Positions 11,001 to 23,092 are shown, counted from the stretch's first letter. The stretch: 64,000 bases of DNA from Drosophila miranda (GCF_003369915.1 NC_046675.1:28892001-28956000), one strand, 5' to 3'. The notes: a model not told the origin generated them from the sequence alone. Translations and numbers: made by a program.

Positions 11001-13627
11001 TTGCGGGGCGGGCTGCAGCTCCAGCGACTTATGGCCCTGTTTGTTGTAAGTAGCAGGAGCAGAAGCAGCAGCAGAATCAGCAGCGAAATGGCGCGCGCGA
11101 AAAGGAAACTCAAGAAGTAGAGCTCTGCAGCAGGAGCAGGGCGAGGTAGGACAAAGGAGCAGAGGGGCAGGGGCGCCAGCCGTAACAAACACTCACACAC
11201 ACACATACATTAACATGGACATAAAAAAACCCAAGTAAAATTGTATTTTTTCTTGCACATGAAGCACAAAAAACGGCAGCAAACTGAAAGAAATACATTG
11301 CAGGCAGCGGGCAACGTCGAGAAAAAAAAAACGAAATAATAACAAAAAGTTGTAAAAGAAAAGCGAAACCGTGTGATGTCCTGGCGCACACATAGAGGCA
11401 CACACATACACCGATACATACAGAGGATACCAGCAGAGGCAACGCCGCGACGACACATCGAAGAAAGGATAAAAACCATTCAGAGCTGCTGCCCGACGTC
11501 AACGACGCCGTTGTCGTCAACGCCACTGCGCTGCCAGCGTTCGTCCTCAGCTCCAGCTACAACGTTCCGTTCCGCTGTTCAGCGCTATATCCTGGGCCCC
11601 GTGCCTGTCCCTTAACATTTCACGAGCGCCAATTTCTTTTCCTTCATTTTGTTTATATTATTTTCCGTTTTTCTTCATACAATTTTTTTCGAACCATGCA
11701 ACCAACCTTAAGTGTGCTGTTGTGCTTCCTCTGAATTTTTTCCCCTATTTTCTGTTTGCATTTTTTCTCTATTTAAATCGAGATTTGTTTTGCGAGGGGG
11801 GAGATGGGGAGGCCATCGAAAATCAGTCACGTATTGCCAGGTCAAAACTAGATCAAGATTATTTAAAGGTTTTTCCGCACTATACGTATGCTGAGAAATA
11901 TTAGATATAATGACTCTCTTCATGAAATACTAGCTTCATTCTTTCCATGAAAACTTTGCTCTATAAAAGATATATCTTATATAACATCATACTTCAAAGT
12001 CTGCTTTTAGAATTCCTAGCTTTATTCTATTCTGATAATTGATTTGAATATAATTAGTATCGCAGAATCGTTAGACATTGTTTTTTAACTGAAAACGTTA
12101 TACCTTCTGTATTTCCTATCAAACATATACATATATATCTTTTATACATAAGGATGATGTCTTCAGTAGATCTTATAATCACTTGGTCACTCCATCAGTT
12201 TCACATGATGGATTTCTGAAGTATATCTAAGATTACTTTCCTGCAATGCATTTTCCTAAGCCGATTTGCTCAAAAGGAACTATGACAAACGGCAGGGAGT
12301 CTCTGCCCCAACCTCTGTTGCAGTTGCACTTGCAGAGCTGCTGGCGCCGCAGTTGACGCTGCGCGGGCAGCAAGCCGGCGCATGGTGGAAACGGGGGAAA
12401 AACAGAACCTAAATCCTGTTCAGGAGCATATGTTTTTCTGTGTATATGTTTGGAGCGCTGTTTTCCTTTTTATGTGCAAGGATTTCCAGCTGCCCTTTTT
12501 ACAACTAACACATACCACACTGGCGTGTGTGTGTGTGTGTGTGTGGGAGTGCAGTATCCTTGTGAAATGGCTGATAAGAGTAAGGAACGTGCGTCCTTTT
12601 TGCATTGCGGGAGAGCAAAGAAAATGGTCTTGGCCTTTAAGACACATGCAAGGGAGTGCAATGAAGATATGGCAAAAGGAATTGCTTTTCCCTGATAATT
12701 GAAATGTATGCCAGAGGATGTGTGTGCGTCCTGGGGTGGGGTTAAACAGATAAAAGGTCTGTCTATGAACAGGAAGATGTACTCGTAAAAGTAAATGGAT
12801 ACTCTTTGCTGGAAAAGGTAATTTCCTCTAAAGAATATCTTTGGAATGTTCGTGCAGATTCGCATCAAAGAACATCTATTCTTACAATTTTATTTCCCTA
12901 AGCCATTTCATATTCGGAGACTCCACAAGTGGCTTGCTTGCATCTTCTTGCCATAACTAAGCTTTGTAAGCGCACCCCCCCTCCTATTTACACCTTTCAT
13001 ATGGCAACCTGTTGAAGTCCTTTAGGCGTTTCGCCACTTGACCTCCAAACCATTAGAAGCAAACCCTTCGAGTCAATTGCCTTTAGATGGCGAAAAGCTC
13101 TGAAAGCCATATCATTATGGCATATCCTGTGCACGAACCAGACGCAGGGCGACAAAAAGTATCCTTGGAAAGCCCATAAAATCCCCCCGCCAAAGCTTGA
13201 GTGTTTTTCCCCCGAAATATGCCACTCGAAAGCACTCGCTCTCTTCCACTGCCCTCTGGCGCTCAGGCACTCTTACACACTCCCCCATAAGAGAGCGGGG
13301 GGTGTGTGTGTGCTCTTTCATGTGCTCTTCGTGTTGGGGGCGTGTTTGTTTTCGTATTTTTTACTCGCTTCCCACTTGCGTCTGTCGGAGTTTTTTGTTG
13401 TTGTGTTGCCCCCACTCGAGTTTTAAGTGTTATTGGATGATTTTATGGAAATTGATTTGGGGCACGCCCCCTGTTCGGTGTGAGTGTGAGTGTGTGTGTG
13501 CGGGGCTGGGAGGGTGCGTGCAAGTGCAGCAGCTGCTCGAATGGGGTTTTTCTGAGCCTAGCACTAACCCCCTATTTAACATAATAACATTATCTCTACG
13601 AATACTCGTACTCGTTCGCGTACTCAC
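8093..13627 (-). other. rn intron, possibly with an internal promoter region
   Basis: No coding exon is supportable. About 8400-8950 is very AT-rich. About 9000-9560 and 10600-11600 are richer in GC, CAG and A-rich leader-like sequence with CA/GT runs near 9228-9245, 9440-9462 and 11190-11205. About 11890-12260 is AT-rich again. GT repeats occur near 12523-12545, 13298-13312 and 13484-13500. If exon B has its own promoter, 8.1-11.6 kb is where to look. Open frames here are broken, low in complexity and overlap on both strands. Confidence 0.4.
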
Positions 13628-14116
13628 CCGAAAGTTATGCGTATGCTCGATGGGGCAGTCAAGGCTCAGGGAATAATCCTCGACGACGGCTCCCAGGGAC
13701 GATGCCTGATCGCCAAAGACCTGCTCGATCTTGATCGATGGACTGGCCAGCAGGGGCGTGTTGATGTTGGCGTTGTTGGCTCCTCCGTTCGAGGCAACGG
13801 TGGCTGCTGCAGCAGCTGCGGCGGCGGCGGCTGCTGCGGCGGCGGCAAAGGTGCCCTCAACGATTAGTGGCTGCCCCTCGCCGCCACTCTGACAGGCACC
13901 GATGACTCCAACTGTTGGACCAATGTTGCAGGGCGTTGCCGGTGTGGGCGTGGCCGGGCCCGGAGCATGTCCATCATGGTAGGGTGTCACCACGAACGAG
14001 GGATACGAGCGAAACTGATGGTAGTCACTGTGGTGGCTGTGGCCGGCTGCTCCGTGATGGGTGTGTGGATGATGCGCCAACTGTGGTCCTTTGTACCAGG
14101 TACCATGCATAATCAT
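13628..14116 (-). CDS. rn: rotund-like zinc-finger transcription factor, first coding exon A
   Basis: 163 codons from ATG at 14116, directly preceded by an in-frame TAA, to CGG followed by donor GTGAGTACG (phase 0). The peptide starts MIMHGTWYKGPQ. It has a His-rich stretch at about residues 15-34, Pro/Thr/Ala repeats at 52-62, 15 consecutive Ala at 91-105 and a closing segment with SIKIEQVFG and EDYSLSLDCP. IKIE fits the SUMO-acceptor consensus, as does VKTE in exon B. Composition is that of a disordered activation or repression region. Its donor fits exon C exactly in phase 0, and joins B only through a weak acceptor. Either A belongs to a different isoform from B, or a junction has been missed. 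The upstream TAA supports this ATG as the true start. Confidence 0.68.
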
Positions 14117-16288
14117 TTAAGCAAGTTCGATTGGCGGTTGTGTGAAGCGAAGCTCACTTTCCTATTAACTCGCCTGGCACTCTTCTCTTGGCTTGTGTGT
14201 AATCAATATTCAATTGAGCTTTCCATTAGGCTTTGGTTTTGGTCTTAAATTGATATACGAGTATTTAAACTGGAATGTTCGCAATCACTTTGTTTGAAAA
14301 ATTTGCTTGGAAAATGGGGCTATGGAGAAAGTCAATTGGTTAACCAGTGCAAAAACAATCGGCCTATGAAATACATAGTTCATCTTTGGAAAAGTTTGGC
14401 AATTGAATGAGAAACCCCAAAGGAATACGGTCCTAAAACGATTGCGTAACCTTAATTGATTATGTAGTTTATTTGACGACTGACCTGGACTCCACAAAAG
14501 GCTTCTTTCTCAATAGGCTTTCCATTTATGTTGATGAAGTCTCACCCGGTATAAAAAAGCCAACCAAAAGCCGCCATTAAATACTGGAGGACTGTCGAAA
14601 TCGCCTATCATGGAAATTATCCCATAGAAATTATATACGAATGGAGTTTGGTATATGGTTGAACGATCCCTATAAAGGAAAGGTATTCAACAAAGTGAAC
14701 AACTTTGTATCGACCTCAAGATATGTTTATACAATCCTTATAGAATTTTCTGGATTTATCCTCACTCTAAGAAGGGTTTTCTAGCTAAACAGCGTTGAAA
14801 ATTGGTTTTCTTTTATATTATAAAAACTATAGTCTGGACTGTATGAGCGACACTTTCTTTTTTCTGTATTGTAGTACAATCTTTAATTAACCAGTAATTC
14901 TTATAATCTTTCTGGATTTCTAATACATTGCTTAACCATTTGACTTTTTCTTTCATCCACACTTCATTTATTTCTCATAAGTACCACTTAGAATGGGGGG
15001 GACCACTTGGAATGATCAGAATATTCAATATTCATACACTTGCATTCACTTTATTCACAGTTGAACACTTTATTAAACCCGTTTATTTTCGGCTTTCAGT
15101 GTATTGACACTTGGGTCTTTCTACCCTTTTGAGGATTATTGCTCCTGACGTGTGGTGATAACAATTTTCAACTTCACTTTACTCGATTTTTTAATTGTGA
15201 TACAGAAACAGCTGCACTCGCGGAATGATGAAAATGCATTGCACTTTGCGACAGAATTCTTCACGGATTCGCGGGGCAAAAACTGGCACTGGCACTGGCG
15301 TTGGGACTGAAACAGAAACAGAAGCAGAAGCAGGGACTGGACTGCAAAGAGGCACTGGGACTGGGGCTGGCACCACGAGTAAGACTGCCACTGCAGTCGT
15401 CGATGAGTGCACTTGGCTGTAACGCGCGCGCGAAAGTGGCTTGTGGACAGTGGCCAGTAGTTCAGTTCAGTTCAGTTGAGTTCGGGCCAGGTCGTCCAGG
15501 CCGGGGCTTAATTTGGCTTAGCGGCAGGCAGAAGAAGACGGCTGGAAGGCGGCACAGCAGCAGCAGGCAAAAAAGTTGCTTCCAGCTCGCAAGAATTCCG
15601 AACTCGAATGCTGAGTGCGGCCACGAAAAAAACATTCAAATGCCTCGCACGGTACGGCTCGCCGCCAAATCGCAGCGACGACGACGACGATAGCAGAATC
15701 AGCAGCGGCAGGCAGCCCCACAGCTCTCGTTCTCTCTTTCTCTCCAGTGCTCTCTGTCCCTCTTTTACCTGCTCTCTTGCTGTAGCAGTGGCACACTCGC
15801 TCTCGCTCTCGCTCTGACGGGGGCAGGCAGCCAGTCTCGCAGCTCAGTCATGGGGCAGCTTTTGGGGCAGACGGCGACGCATGCGCAACAGCTTTTTACT
15901 CCTTCTGCACACAAAAAACTAGTTCTCTCTCTGTCTCTGTTGGTCTCTCTTTTTTTCTCCCTCTCTCTCTCTATCTTTCAGTCTCTCTAAAAAATTGTTT
16001 GTGGTTTTTCGTGTGCTTCGAGCTTGGGTTTTTGTGCCGCGTCTCTTGAGCAAACTCTGATTTGATTTTGGTCTTTTTGCTTGAGTGGATTTCCTTTTCT
16101 CTTGACTTTGAGCATGAATGAGCATGTTCCGCGCTGTTTTTATGGCTAAATCTTTATAGCAAGGAGGCGTGGGCGTTATAATGACTAAAAATGAAAGTTC
16201 AATGGAGAAAAATGAAAAAATTACGCCAGAATCATGAATTAAAACATATTCATCAAGAAATCTTGGAGTTTGTTTTCCTTTAGTGAAG
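14117..16288 (-). promoter_or_regulatory. Probable 5' leader and promoter region of rn
   Basis: About 15.2-16.1 kb is dense in features seen in long Drosophila leaders when read on the minus strand: AG-rich and A-rich runs, GAGAG clusters (15925-15985, 15790-15815) and imperfect ACTGGC/CAGAAG minisatellite near 15285-15365. 14.2-15.2 kb is AT-rich and looks intronic. No further open exon is supportable. The divergent plus-strand gene begins just beyond, so a shared bidirectional promoter near 16.1-16.3 kb is likely. I could not place a start site for rn. Confidence 0.35.
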
Positions 16289-16293
16289 TTTCA
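16288..16293 (+). promoter_or_regulatory. Initiator-like TCAGTC upstream of the tail-anchored gene
   Basis: TTTCAGTCTC matches the Drosophila initiator consensus (TCAGTY) about 100 nt upstream of the ATG at 16390, with no TATA box seen at -30. A pyrimidine-rich TTTTTTTCCAG at about 16345-16355 could also be a leader splice acceptor. Confidence 0.3.
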
Positions 16294-16389
16294 GTCTCTC
16301 GTAAAATTCCACCAACAGAACATCAGAAAATTGCTTTCGTACATTTTTTTCCAGTTTAGTTTGCGGTTTTGCCATCTTTTTGTTTCAAT

Positions 16390-16743
16390 ATGTCTGATGA
16401 GGTGAAAGATGACAATGCCGCAGGTGAAGGGTCACAGCAGATCCCAGCGGAAGCCGATAAGAAGGAAGAGGCCGCAGCTGATGGGAAGGGAGGGTCCGAA
16501 GCTAATATAAAGGTATCCCCCACGGCCGTTAGCAAGGAACCCTCTCAGTCTGGCAGCCAGCAACCCCTAGAAGATTCAAAGCCGCAAACGTCGGAGAAGC
16601 AAAATTCAGATAAAGACAAGCAGAAAAATCCCCAGGATAAGCAGAATGAGCCCCATAATGATCGAAACTTTTGGGAATTGGGTCGAGGGATCGTACTCTT
16701 TTGCCTTGGAAGCTTCGTGGCCTGGATGCTGACTGAATTTTGA
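16390..16743 (+). CDS. Small acidic, Lys/Gln-rich tail-anchored membrane protein
   Basis: 117 codons, intronless, ATG chosen as the first true ATG of the frame (upstream codons have no ATG). Residues 1-90 are hydrophilic and presumably disordered, rich in Glu, Asp, Lys, Gln and Ser (MSDEVKDDNAAGEGSQQ…). Residues 93-117 read NFWELGRGIVLFCLG then SFVAWMLTEF, one short hydrophobic segment ending three residues before the stop. This is the layout of a tail-anchored protein with a cytosolic N-terminus, often targeted to ER or outer mitochondrial membrane. I do not recognise the family. It lies head-to-head with the rn-like gene, and AATAAA 36 nt past the stop supports a real short mRNA. Confidence 0.72.
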   Translation: MSDEVKDDNAAGEGSQQIPAEADKKEEAAADGKGGSEANIKVSPTAVSKEPSQSGSQQPLEDSKPQTSEKQNSDKDKQKNPQDKQNEPHNDRNFWELGRGIVLFCLGSFVAWMLTEF

Positions 16744-16778
16744 TGTAACCAAATTTCGATTGCATAATTGTTTTATCA

Positions 16779-16784
16779 AATAAA
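16779..16784 (+). promoter_or_regulatory. Polyadenylation signal AATAAA
   Basis: Canonical hexamer 36 nt downstream of the stop codon of the tail-anchored protein gene. Confidence 0.6.
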
Positions 16785-19700
16785 TTTTGAAATGACCAAA
16801 CAAAAATACGAGTATAGATGTGTTTTAATGGAAAGTGTGCTGGGTAACCTTAAAAACTCTATCTTCAAACAATTTCAAAGTGGAATGAGAAAAACATTCG
16901 ACATCTACATCCCCTCTCAAGTGCATAATTTTCATAATTTTTCAAGCAAACGAAAGAGCAAAAAGCCCACACACAAAAAATCGGCATCCGTCGCCCATTA
17001 GCCCATTGACCAACTTCGATGGCGCATCGTACGCGTAGTAATGAGTTTTTAATACATGTAATATTCAAATTAAAAATCCACAAAAACCCCGCAGAAGGCA
17101 GCCAACAAAAACGGAATGCAATTTTTTTACAGCTAATAATCGCACACATATTCATTTCAACCGGCGGCATCCCACAGGCGGAAAAAAGCATATCACTCAT
17201 ACGCAATGTAAACCAAGCTCAAGAGCAAGCCGCACAAAAACCACAAGGCAAGCAAACACGCTCTTAAAAAAGACGCCGGCACAAAAAAGAGAGACAAAAA
17301 GAAAGAGAGAGCATGATAGAGCGAGAGAGAGCAATAGAGTATGTGCGAGTGAGCGAGCAGTGCGGCATTCAGGCGAAGGCGGTGGAATTTTTATTGGAGC
17401 ACTTGGTTTATTTCTTTTTCTGCTGCTTGCCTTTGGATTGGCATTCTTTTTTTGTGCGTATTTTTTTGTTTTGTTTCCTTTTGACAAGGCATTTTTTATG
17501 GGCAGAGACATGTGTCGCTGGCGGGTGGGAATCGGCCATCGCCTGGAGGAAGATTTTTCCCGATTTTCGGCTCGGCTCGGCTCTGTGACAACTGCAACTG
17601 TTATTCCCTGGAGGACACAAGAGCCAGTCGAAATACATGAAATTAAACTGCAGCTCCTGCAGCTTCGCAGCATAGGAAGGCCGTTTATTTCAGTTAATCA
17701 ATGCAATTGGCCCGTCGTCCACCTGGGCCGCAGAATACCCATAGGTCTGAATGGAGTATGTCAAATATGCTGTAGGCATTGCCCCTACAATGTTGCAGTC
17801 TTCTCCATTTTTGAATTACTAGGAAATTGCTTCATTTAGCGCTTTGTTCTGCCATGGCCTGCCGGCGGGAGGTCGGTCGGCCATTGGCTGCCACTGCATA
17901 TACATGCATGTACATACATACATACATACATATGTACATAAAATGAAAGTTTCCGTTGCAGTTTATCGACTAATTTGATTATGCCAACAAATTGCCACCC
18001 ACCACTGCAATTAACTATTTTTTATGACTTGTCATTTAGAAGTATATTCGTATTTTTTATGAGCTCTTCGTGCGGGCTTTCATTTACTTGAGTGCCATAC
18101 AAAATTTCCTTGTTTGCACTGTCATCAATGCCATTTGGTATTTGCATACGAGCAGACATTTGATGCGATTCGAATGTGATAAGAGCAAGCCATGACTGTG
18201 AGTATGGGTATGGTAATCAAATGCGTCTTATTAATTGAATAGATTTATTTTTCACTGCTTTTTCTTTCCCCCTCCCCCAACGGCAATAATTCAAACAACA
18301 TCAAAGAATACTAGTACTAATTTCAGGGAGAAATGCAGTTTTGCGACCAAATTATTCTTTTCATCATAAATCGAGCACCTTCTCTTTTTTACCGTATCTT
18401 ATGTGATTATAAGATACATTAAGTATTATTAGCATTATGATATATATTAGAATGTCTTTTTAATACGGCCATAACTTTTTCAAAAATATATATATTTTAC
18501 TTGCGGGCCCTGCCATATCTCGCTGTGGCGCACATTGTGTATAAAAGGGGATTGTTGCGTCGATGGAGAATATTCCCGCGAGTTTAGAACTGATCTCCGA
18601 CTATGACAATTAGCTCTTCGCAACCTACGGCTAAAATTGCGTAATTACGGTGATTGCGGGTGTGTTTTCTGAAAATTTTCTTTCGTAAAAATCTTCTTCC
18701 GGCAAATACAAACCACTGCAAATAAATTTGAGCCAAATCGGCCCAGCCGTTCTCAGTTGGTGAATTACGAAATATATTTCATATTTAATATTTATTCATT
18801 TTAATATTTACTCTCTCGGCTGCATATCTACATATATAATGGAATAAATATTAAAACCGAAGTCTGACTATTTGGGGTTCATGGATTTTCACTGTACTTT
18901 TCTATACTTCTATATTTTTCTTTACTTTTTTGATTCAACAAATGTGGTAACTCCTTGTTTTTTTGTGAAAATAATTATATTTTCTATCGCCAACTCTGTG
19001 TGTGAGTCAAAAATCTTCAATTTTTAAAGTCAATCAGTGATACATATCTTCTGTTAAAATGTTTGGAAATGCTTGGCTGTCAAAGAAATAATATATTTAA
19101 CGTTTATTTTTGCTTTTTTAGGACCATATAACTGGAAATTCGTTCGCCAAAAAGCAATTACTCGACTCAAACAAGCACGTGAACACCAAAATATCCATTT
19201 AAATTCAAAATGTATCAGTTGCAACCGCAATGCCATGCAAAATCCTACTCCAGTTGCATGATGAGATATATATTTCTCGCCTCAAACCGCTGCCAGACAG
19301 ATAAGTGATGCTGCTGCAGATGCCATGGCGGTTGCAGATGCTACTGTGCGGCGCCATGGACTTCATTGCCTCCGAGCGAAATGTCAAAATGCCAGCCGTA
19401 GTGAAGCCAAAGCCAAAGCCATATCCAGGCCGAGAGCAGCCGTCATGGTTGGTCATGGACGCCAAATGGTTGACAGACAGTCCAGAAGAAGCGGCAGAAG
19501 CGACAATGGCGCAGGGGCAGGCTATAGGGCTGGGTCCCATCCCGCACTGAAATGAGTGGAGTGGGGACGCGAGGGGCAACTGCATTGAAGGTCCGAAACC
19601 GGACTCCGCCTTTTGTTGTATGCGCGCATGGCGCATTGAGGCGCTTTCCCCTGATTGGCCAAAACGGGCTAAAGGCAGCCAAAGAGTGAGACGGTTATGG

Positions 19701-21813
19701 TGTATGGCTACGCTACCCCAAAGTGGGAGCGAGAGACAGACGTTTCAATGGAGGCTCGAGTGAGACTGCATAAGAGCTCTTGTTGGTGCGAGTGAGCAAG
19801 CCTCTGGCCTTAAGAGAGCGCGCCTTGTGGCAGGCAGGCCTCTCTCTCTTAGCCAGGCGGCTGGCCCTTGCAACACGTGTTGGCGTGTTGGCCTGCGTGC
19901 AAAATAACTGAGTTTTTGCGCCTCCACTGGCTGCCGATGCCTCTGCCTCTGACTCCGGCTCTGCTGCTGTTCATCCGTCGCGTATTTTGTTAATTTAATT
20001 AAACAAAAACGTTTTGTTTGTGTTTTTTTATTTGTTGCACGTTGGACGAGCAAACGGTTTTTGCTTTTTTGCCATCGAGCAGCACAAAATGAAATTGGAA
20101 TCCCGCTCGTGCACAACTTTGAATATGTTGAGCTCTCTCAAATGGTTGTTGTCGTTGTCGATTGTTCGTCTGTCCAAATGTCGTTCTGCTCTGACATTTG
20201 AGCTTTTTGCGGCATCTTGTTGGCCCCTCTACCCCTCTAGTACCGCTCTTCTACAGTGCAAGTCGTACTTGTCATTTAATGACTTGCGCCGTTAAATTTT
20301 AATTGAAATATCACACATTTAGAGGCTGGAAATTGCAGATTGTAGATGTGGCTGTGTTGCGGAAGAGACATGGTGTCTGCTTTTGGGATATAGGAAATGG
20401 GCAGAACAATCTATAAAATTAGGTTAATACGAGTACCCTTAAAAAACCAGTGAAATTTTCCATCCAAATTATAAACGGAAGTTTTCTTTACTCTAATTTA
20501 GAACAACGATCCATTAAAACTGAGAAAGTTTTCCGAAAAACTTCCGCACGTGACTTCCTCCGCGGCAGCAATTGTCGATCTGCACTGATGAGCATCACCA
20601 TCACAGCATCCAGCATCCATTGAAGACCTCTCCAACTAGAGATCTTGGCACCCAACCATCCCATCCCATCCCATCCGAAAACCCGCTCTCCCTCTGACAG
20701 CCTCAGAAGTTAACGATTGAAGCGGTAATTGGAGACCCAGACAGTCCGTCGAGGCGTAGGCGATTAAAAGACGATTATTTCAATTGTGCAGAAGATGGGT
20801 GCACAGAAATAATGATGGTAGAAGGCACTGGATGGATGGATGGATGGAAGATGCTCCTCCTCAGGATAGAGACAGAGAGAAAGAGAGAGAGAGAGACAGG
20901 CACCTGTCAACGAAATCGGCTTAGCTGTTATGTTAATGCGCCAAAAACGTTGACATTTATTGGCAGTTATTTATGGCGGACACTTCTCGCGCGGACAGAG
21001 AGCTTGCTCGCTCTGTTGTGGCGCACCTTTTTGGAGTCTTGCCATTTTGGTGGCTGCGCATTGCCCGACTATGGAAAATTCTATAATTGTGCAGGTGACA
21101 ACGCGACTGGCACGCGCTCCTGACGCTGATTAGAGCTGCAGCTGCAGGCTGTAGAGCGACTTGCATCGACTCGATTCCAGTCTTCAGTCTTCAGTCTCCA
21201 GTCGTTTCGAGTCACGCTCGTTTGTCTACATATATAAGACCATAAAAATATTATTAATTATGACAATATTGGAGTAAAAGTGTTTGGTCTGCGGCAATGC
21301 CATAAGAGGAGTGGTGCGGAATGGTGCACTCCCTCGAGGATTTGCCAGAAACATACCAGAGATATCCAAGAATACAGTGGAATACAGAACGATACTAATT
21401 ATACCACTCATTTTTCAACAAAATTAGCTTATTCTCTGATATTCGAGCATTGCCTTAATGCATTGCAACGCACTGCATTTGAGATTTCAGTCTAAAATGC
21501 TTGACTAATGAGTTTATTAGCATTTATATGGTTCGATCCGTCTGCCAGAGGCAGGAATATTCAAATGGAATGACCATTCCACTCCCATTCTGGACTGCCT
21601 CTGCTTTGGGCTTCCTGGAAATATCGATATCAAGGCACGCGTCGGACTCTCTAGAGTTGGAGCCCGAGAAGCAATGTCCATATCGGATGGGTGTTCGATT
21701 TGTCACAGCCGCCAGAAACGGGCATTCGAATGCCGCTCTCTGGCCCCCAGAAAGGAGCTGTTGAAATATTTCACTTCTGTGCCTCAGCTGTTGGGGATCT
21801 AGCCTAGGAAATC
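16785..21813. other. Intergenic stretch without supportable genes
   Basis: Open frames are short, overlapping and low in complexity. The stretch holds GA-rich sequence (17280-17345), a CATA run near 17918-17932, a degenerate repeat fragment (about 18470-18800), repeated CATCC near 20660-20680 and GGATG near 20830-20848. Nothing resembles a tRNA or a conserved coding exon. Confidence 0.5.
18470..18800. repeat. Possible degenerate transposon fragment
   Basis: Contains a TATA-like GTATAAAAG at about 18539-18547, then an ATG opening a 16-codon frame (MENIPASLELISDYDN) closed by TAG. Further on is the phrase AAATCGGCCCAGCCGTTCT, a type of sequence recurrent in Drosophila interspersed repeats. I cannot name the family. 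The ends were not defined and no target duplication was found. Confidence 0.3.
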
Positions 21814-21819
21814 TTTAAT
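21814..21819 (-). promoter_or_regulatory. Polyadenylation signal ATTAAA
   Basis: Minus-strand ATTAAA 38 nt beyond the stop codon of the ERp44-like gene; the commonest variant of the canonical hexamer. Confidence 0.45.
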
Positions 21820-21856
21820 ATTCAATGGTTGCAGAAATTAACATTTCTATTTAGAG

Positions 21857-23092
21857 TTACAACTCATCTCTGGTTCTGTTGAGTAATGTATAGCGATGCG
21901 GGGAGGGCAGCAACTGTTTGAACTGCGATTCGGGCACCACTGCTGGAACAGTGTCAGCCTTGCTGGTGTCGTTCTCCCACACCGCTGTGGATGGTTCGGG
22001 ACCGTAGTGTAACTGATGGTGCAGCTTCCCATTGAACAGACTGTCGATGAATGCCTGCAGCACGCCCGGCTTGTGGATGTCCTCGTAGCGGGGGAACACA
22101 TACATGTGGCGGAACGAGTCGATGGCTATAACGGGCAGATCGGCCACAGATTTCCCCAAATGCATGAGCGGGTACTGGAATAGTTGTCCATCGGCAGTCA
22201 AATAGTTTACAAGAGACGAATTCGATAATTTGGTCTCCACTACCGTCTTGAACTCCTGCACGTGCTGAAGATTGTTCTTGTCGTAGAAGAGCATGACGAA
22301 AGGTAGACCCTCCTCGGTGATTTCCTCGGCATTGTTGAAGGTGATTTCCCGCACAAGTTGGATGCACTTGTCATCCGTCCAGGCCATCAGGTCATCAAAG
22401 CTACTCAAATTCCCCGAATACTCACTGTAGTACTCTCTGTGGCTGGAAAGAGTGGAGTCGGCGCGAAAGATTATCAGATTCTGTCCATCTGGACGCAGAC
22501 CCTCCGTCACCTCGCCAAAGCCCGCTAGAAACTGGCATTCCTTCTTCAAAAAGTTCGCCACCTTGCGAAAGTTGTCATACTCCATGCTATTTTTTTCCCT
22601 GAAGTAGCCAACGAGCAAGCCGGTGTCGTCATTGATGTCATGCAGCTCTTCGAGTGTGCGGAACTCCTTGATGGGATCGGCGAGTTCCTGTGCCACGAAC
22701 TGGTAGAACGCCTGCACTGACCTCTGGCCGCGGTACTCACTATTGACAACCAGTCCATTGCGTAAAATCTTTAGTGTGGGATACTTAATGATTTCGAATT
22801 TGAGGGCCACACTTTCCTCCTTGTCGCAGTTGACCTTGCCTATCGTAACCCGCCCCGACTCCCAGAACGTGTTATTTATCTGTCTGGCTGCCTCCTCGAA
22901 GATGGGTGCCAATCGGATACTAAAGGGGCACCAGTCCGTGTAAAAGTTGAGCAGCACCAATTCGCTCGACTCGAGTATTTGATCGATATTGTGCTGGCCG
23001 ACATTCACGGAACTACCAGCAATGGGTGCCAGATGGTGGCACCCCAAGATCAGCAGGATAGTCCAACAGCCGGACAGAATTTTAAAGGCCAT
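21857..23092 (-). CDS. CG10029: ERp44-like endoplasmic reticulum thioredoxin-fold protein
   Basis: 411 codons, intronless, ATG in a good context (ACAAATGGC). Residues 1-26 form a signal peptide. A thioredoxin domain follows with WCPFS at 54-58, so the active site is Cys55-Pro-Phe-Ser58: one Cys only, as in the CxFS site of ERp44, where it holds client cysteines as mixed disulfides for thiol-mediated retention. Cis-proline is in KYPT (Pro105), and Cys89 sits in a VNCD motif as in human ERp44. Two further thioredoxin-like domains follow. The tail carries HYGPEP (HHGPDP in human), RYTLL and a C-terminal RDEL retrieval signal. Length matches human ERp44 (406). Known ERp44 retains Ero1, immunoglobulin and adiponectin subunits in the early secretory pathway. 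Drosophila has two ERp44-like genes, and adjacency to rn points to the CG10029 paralogue. Lack of introns suggests a retrocopy origin. Confidence 0.92.
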   Translation of the reverse strand: MAFKILSGCWTILLILGCHHLAPIAGSSVNVGQHNIDQILESSELVLLNFYTDWCPFSIRLAPIFEEAARQINNTFWESGRVTIGKVNCDKEESVALKFEIIKYPTLKILRNGLVVNSEYRGQRSVQAFYQFVAQELADPIKEFRTLEELHDINDDTGLLVGYFREKNSMEYDNFRKVANFLKKECQFLAGFGEVTEGLRPDGQNLIIFRADSTLSSHREYYSEYSGNLSSFDDLMAWTDDKCIQLVREITFNNAEEITEEGLPFVMLFYDKNNLQHVQEFKTVVETKLSNSSLVNYLTADGQLFQYPLMHLGKSVADLPVIAIDSFRHMYVFPRYEDIHKPGVLQAFIDSLFNGKLHHQLHYGPEPSTAVWENDTSKADTVPAVVPESQFKQLLPSPHRYTLLNRTRDEL

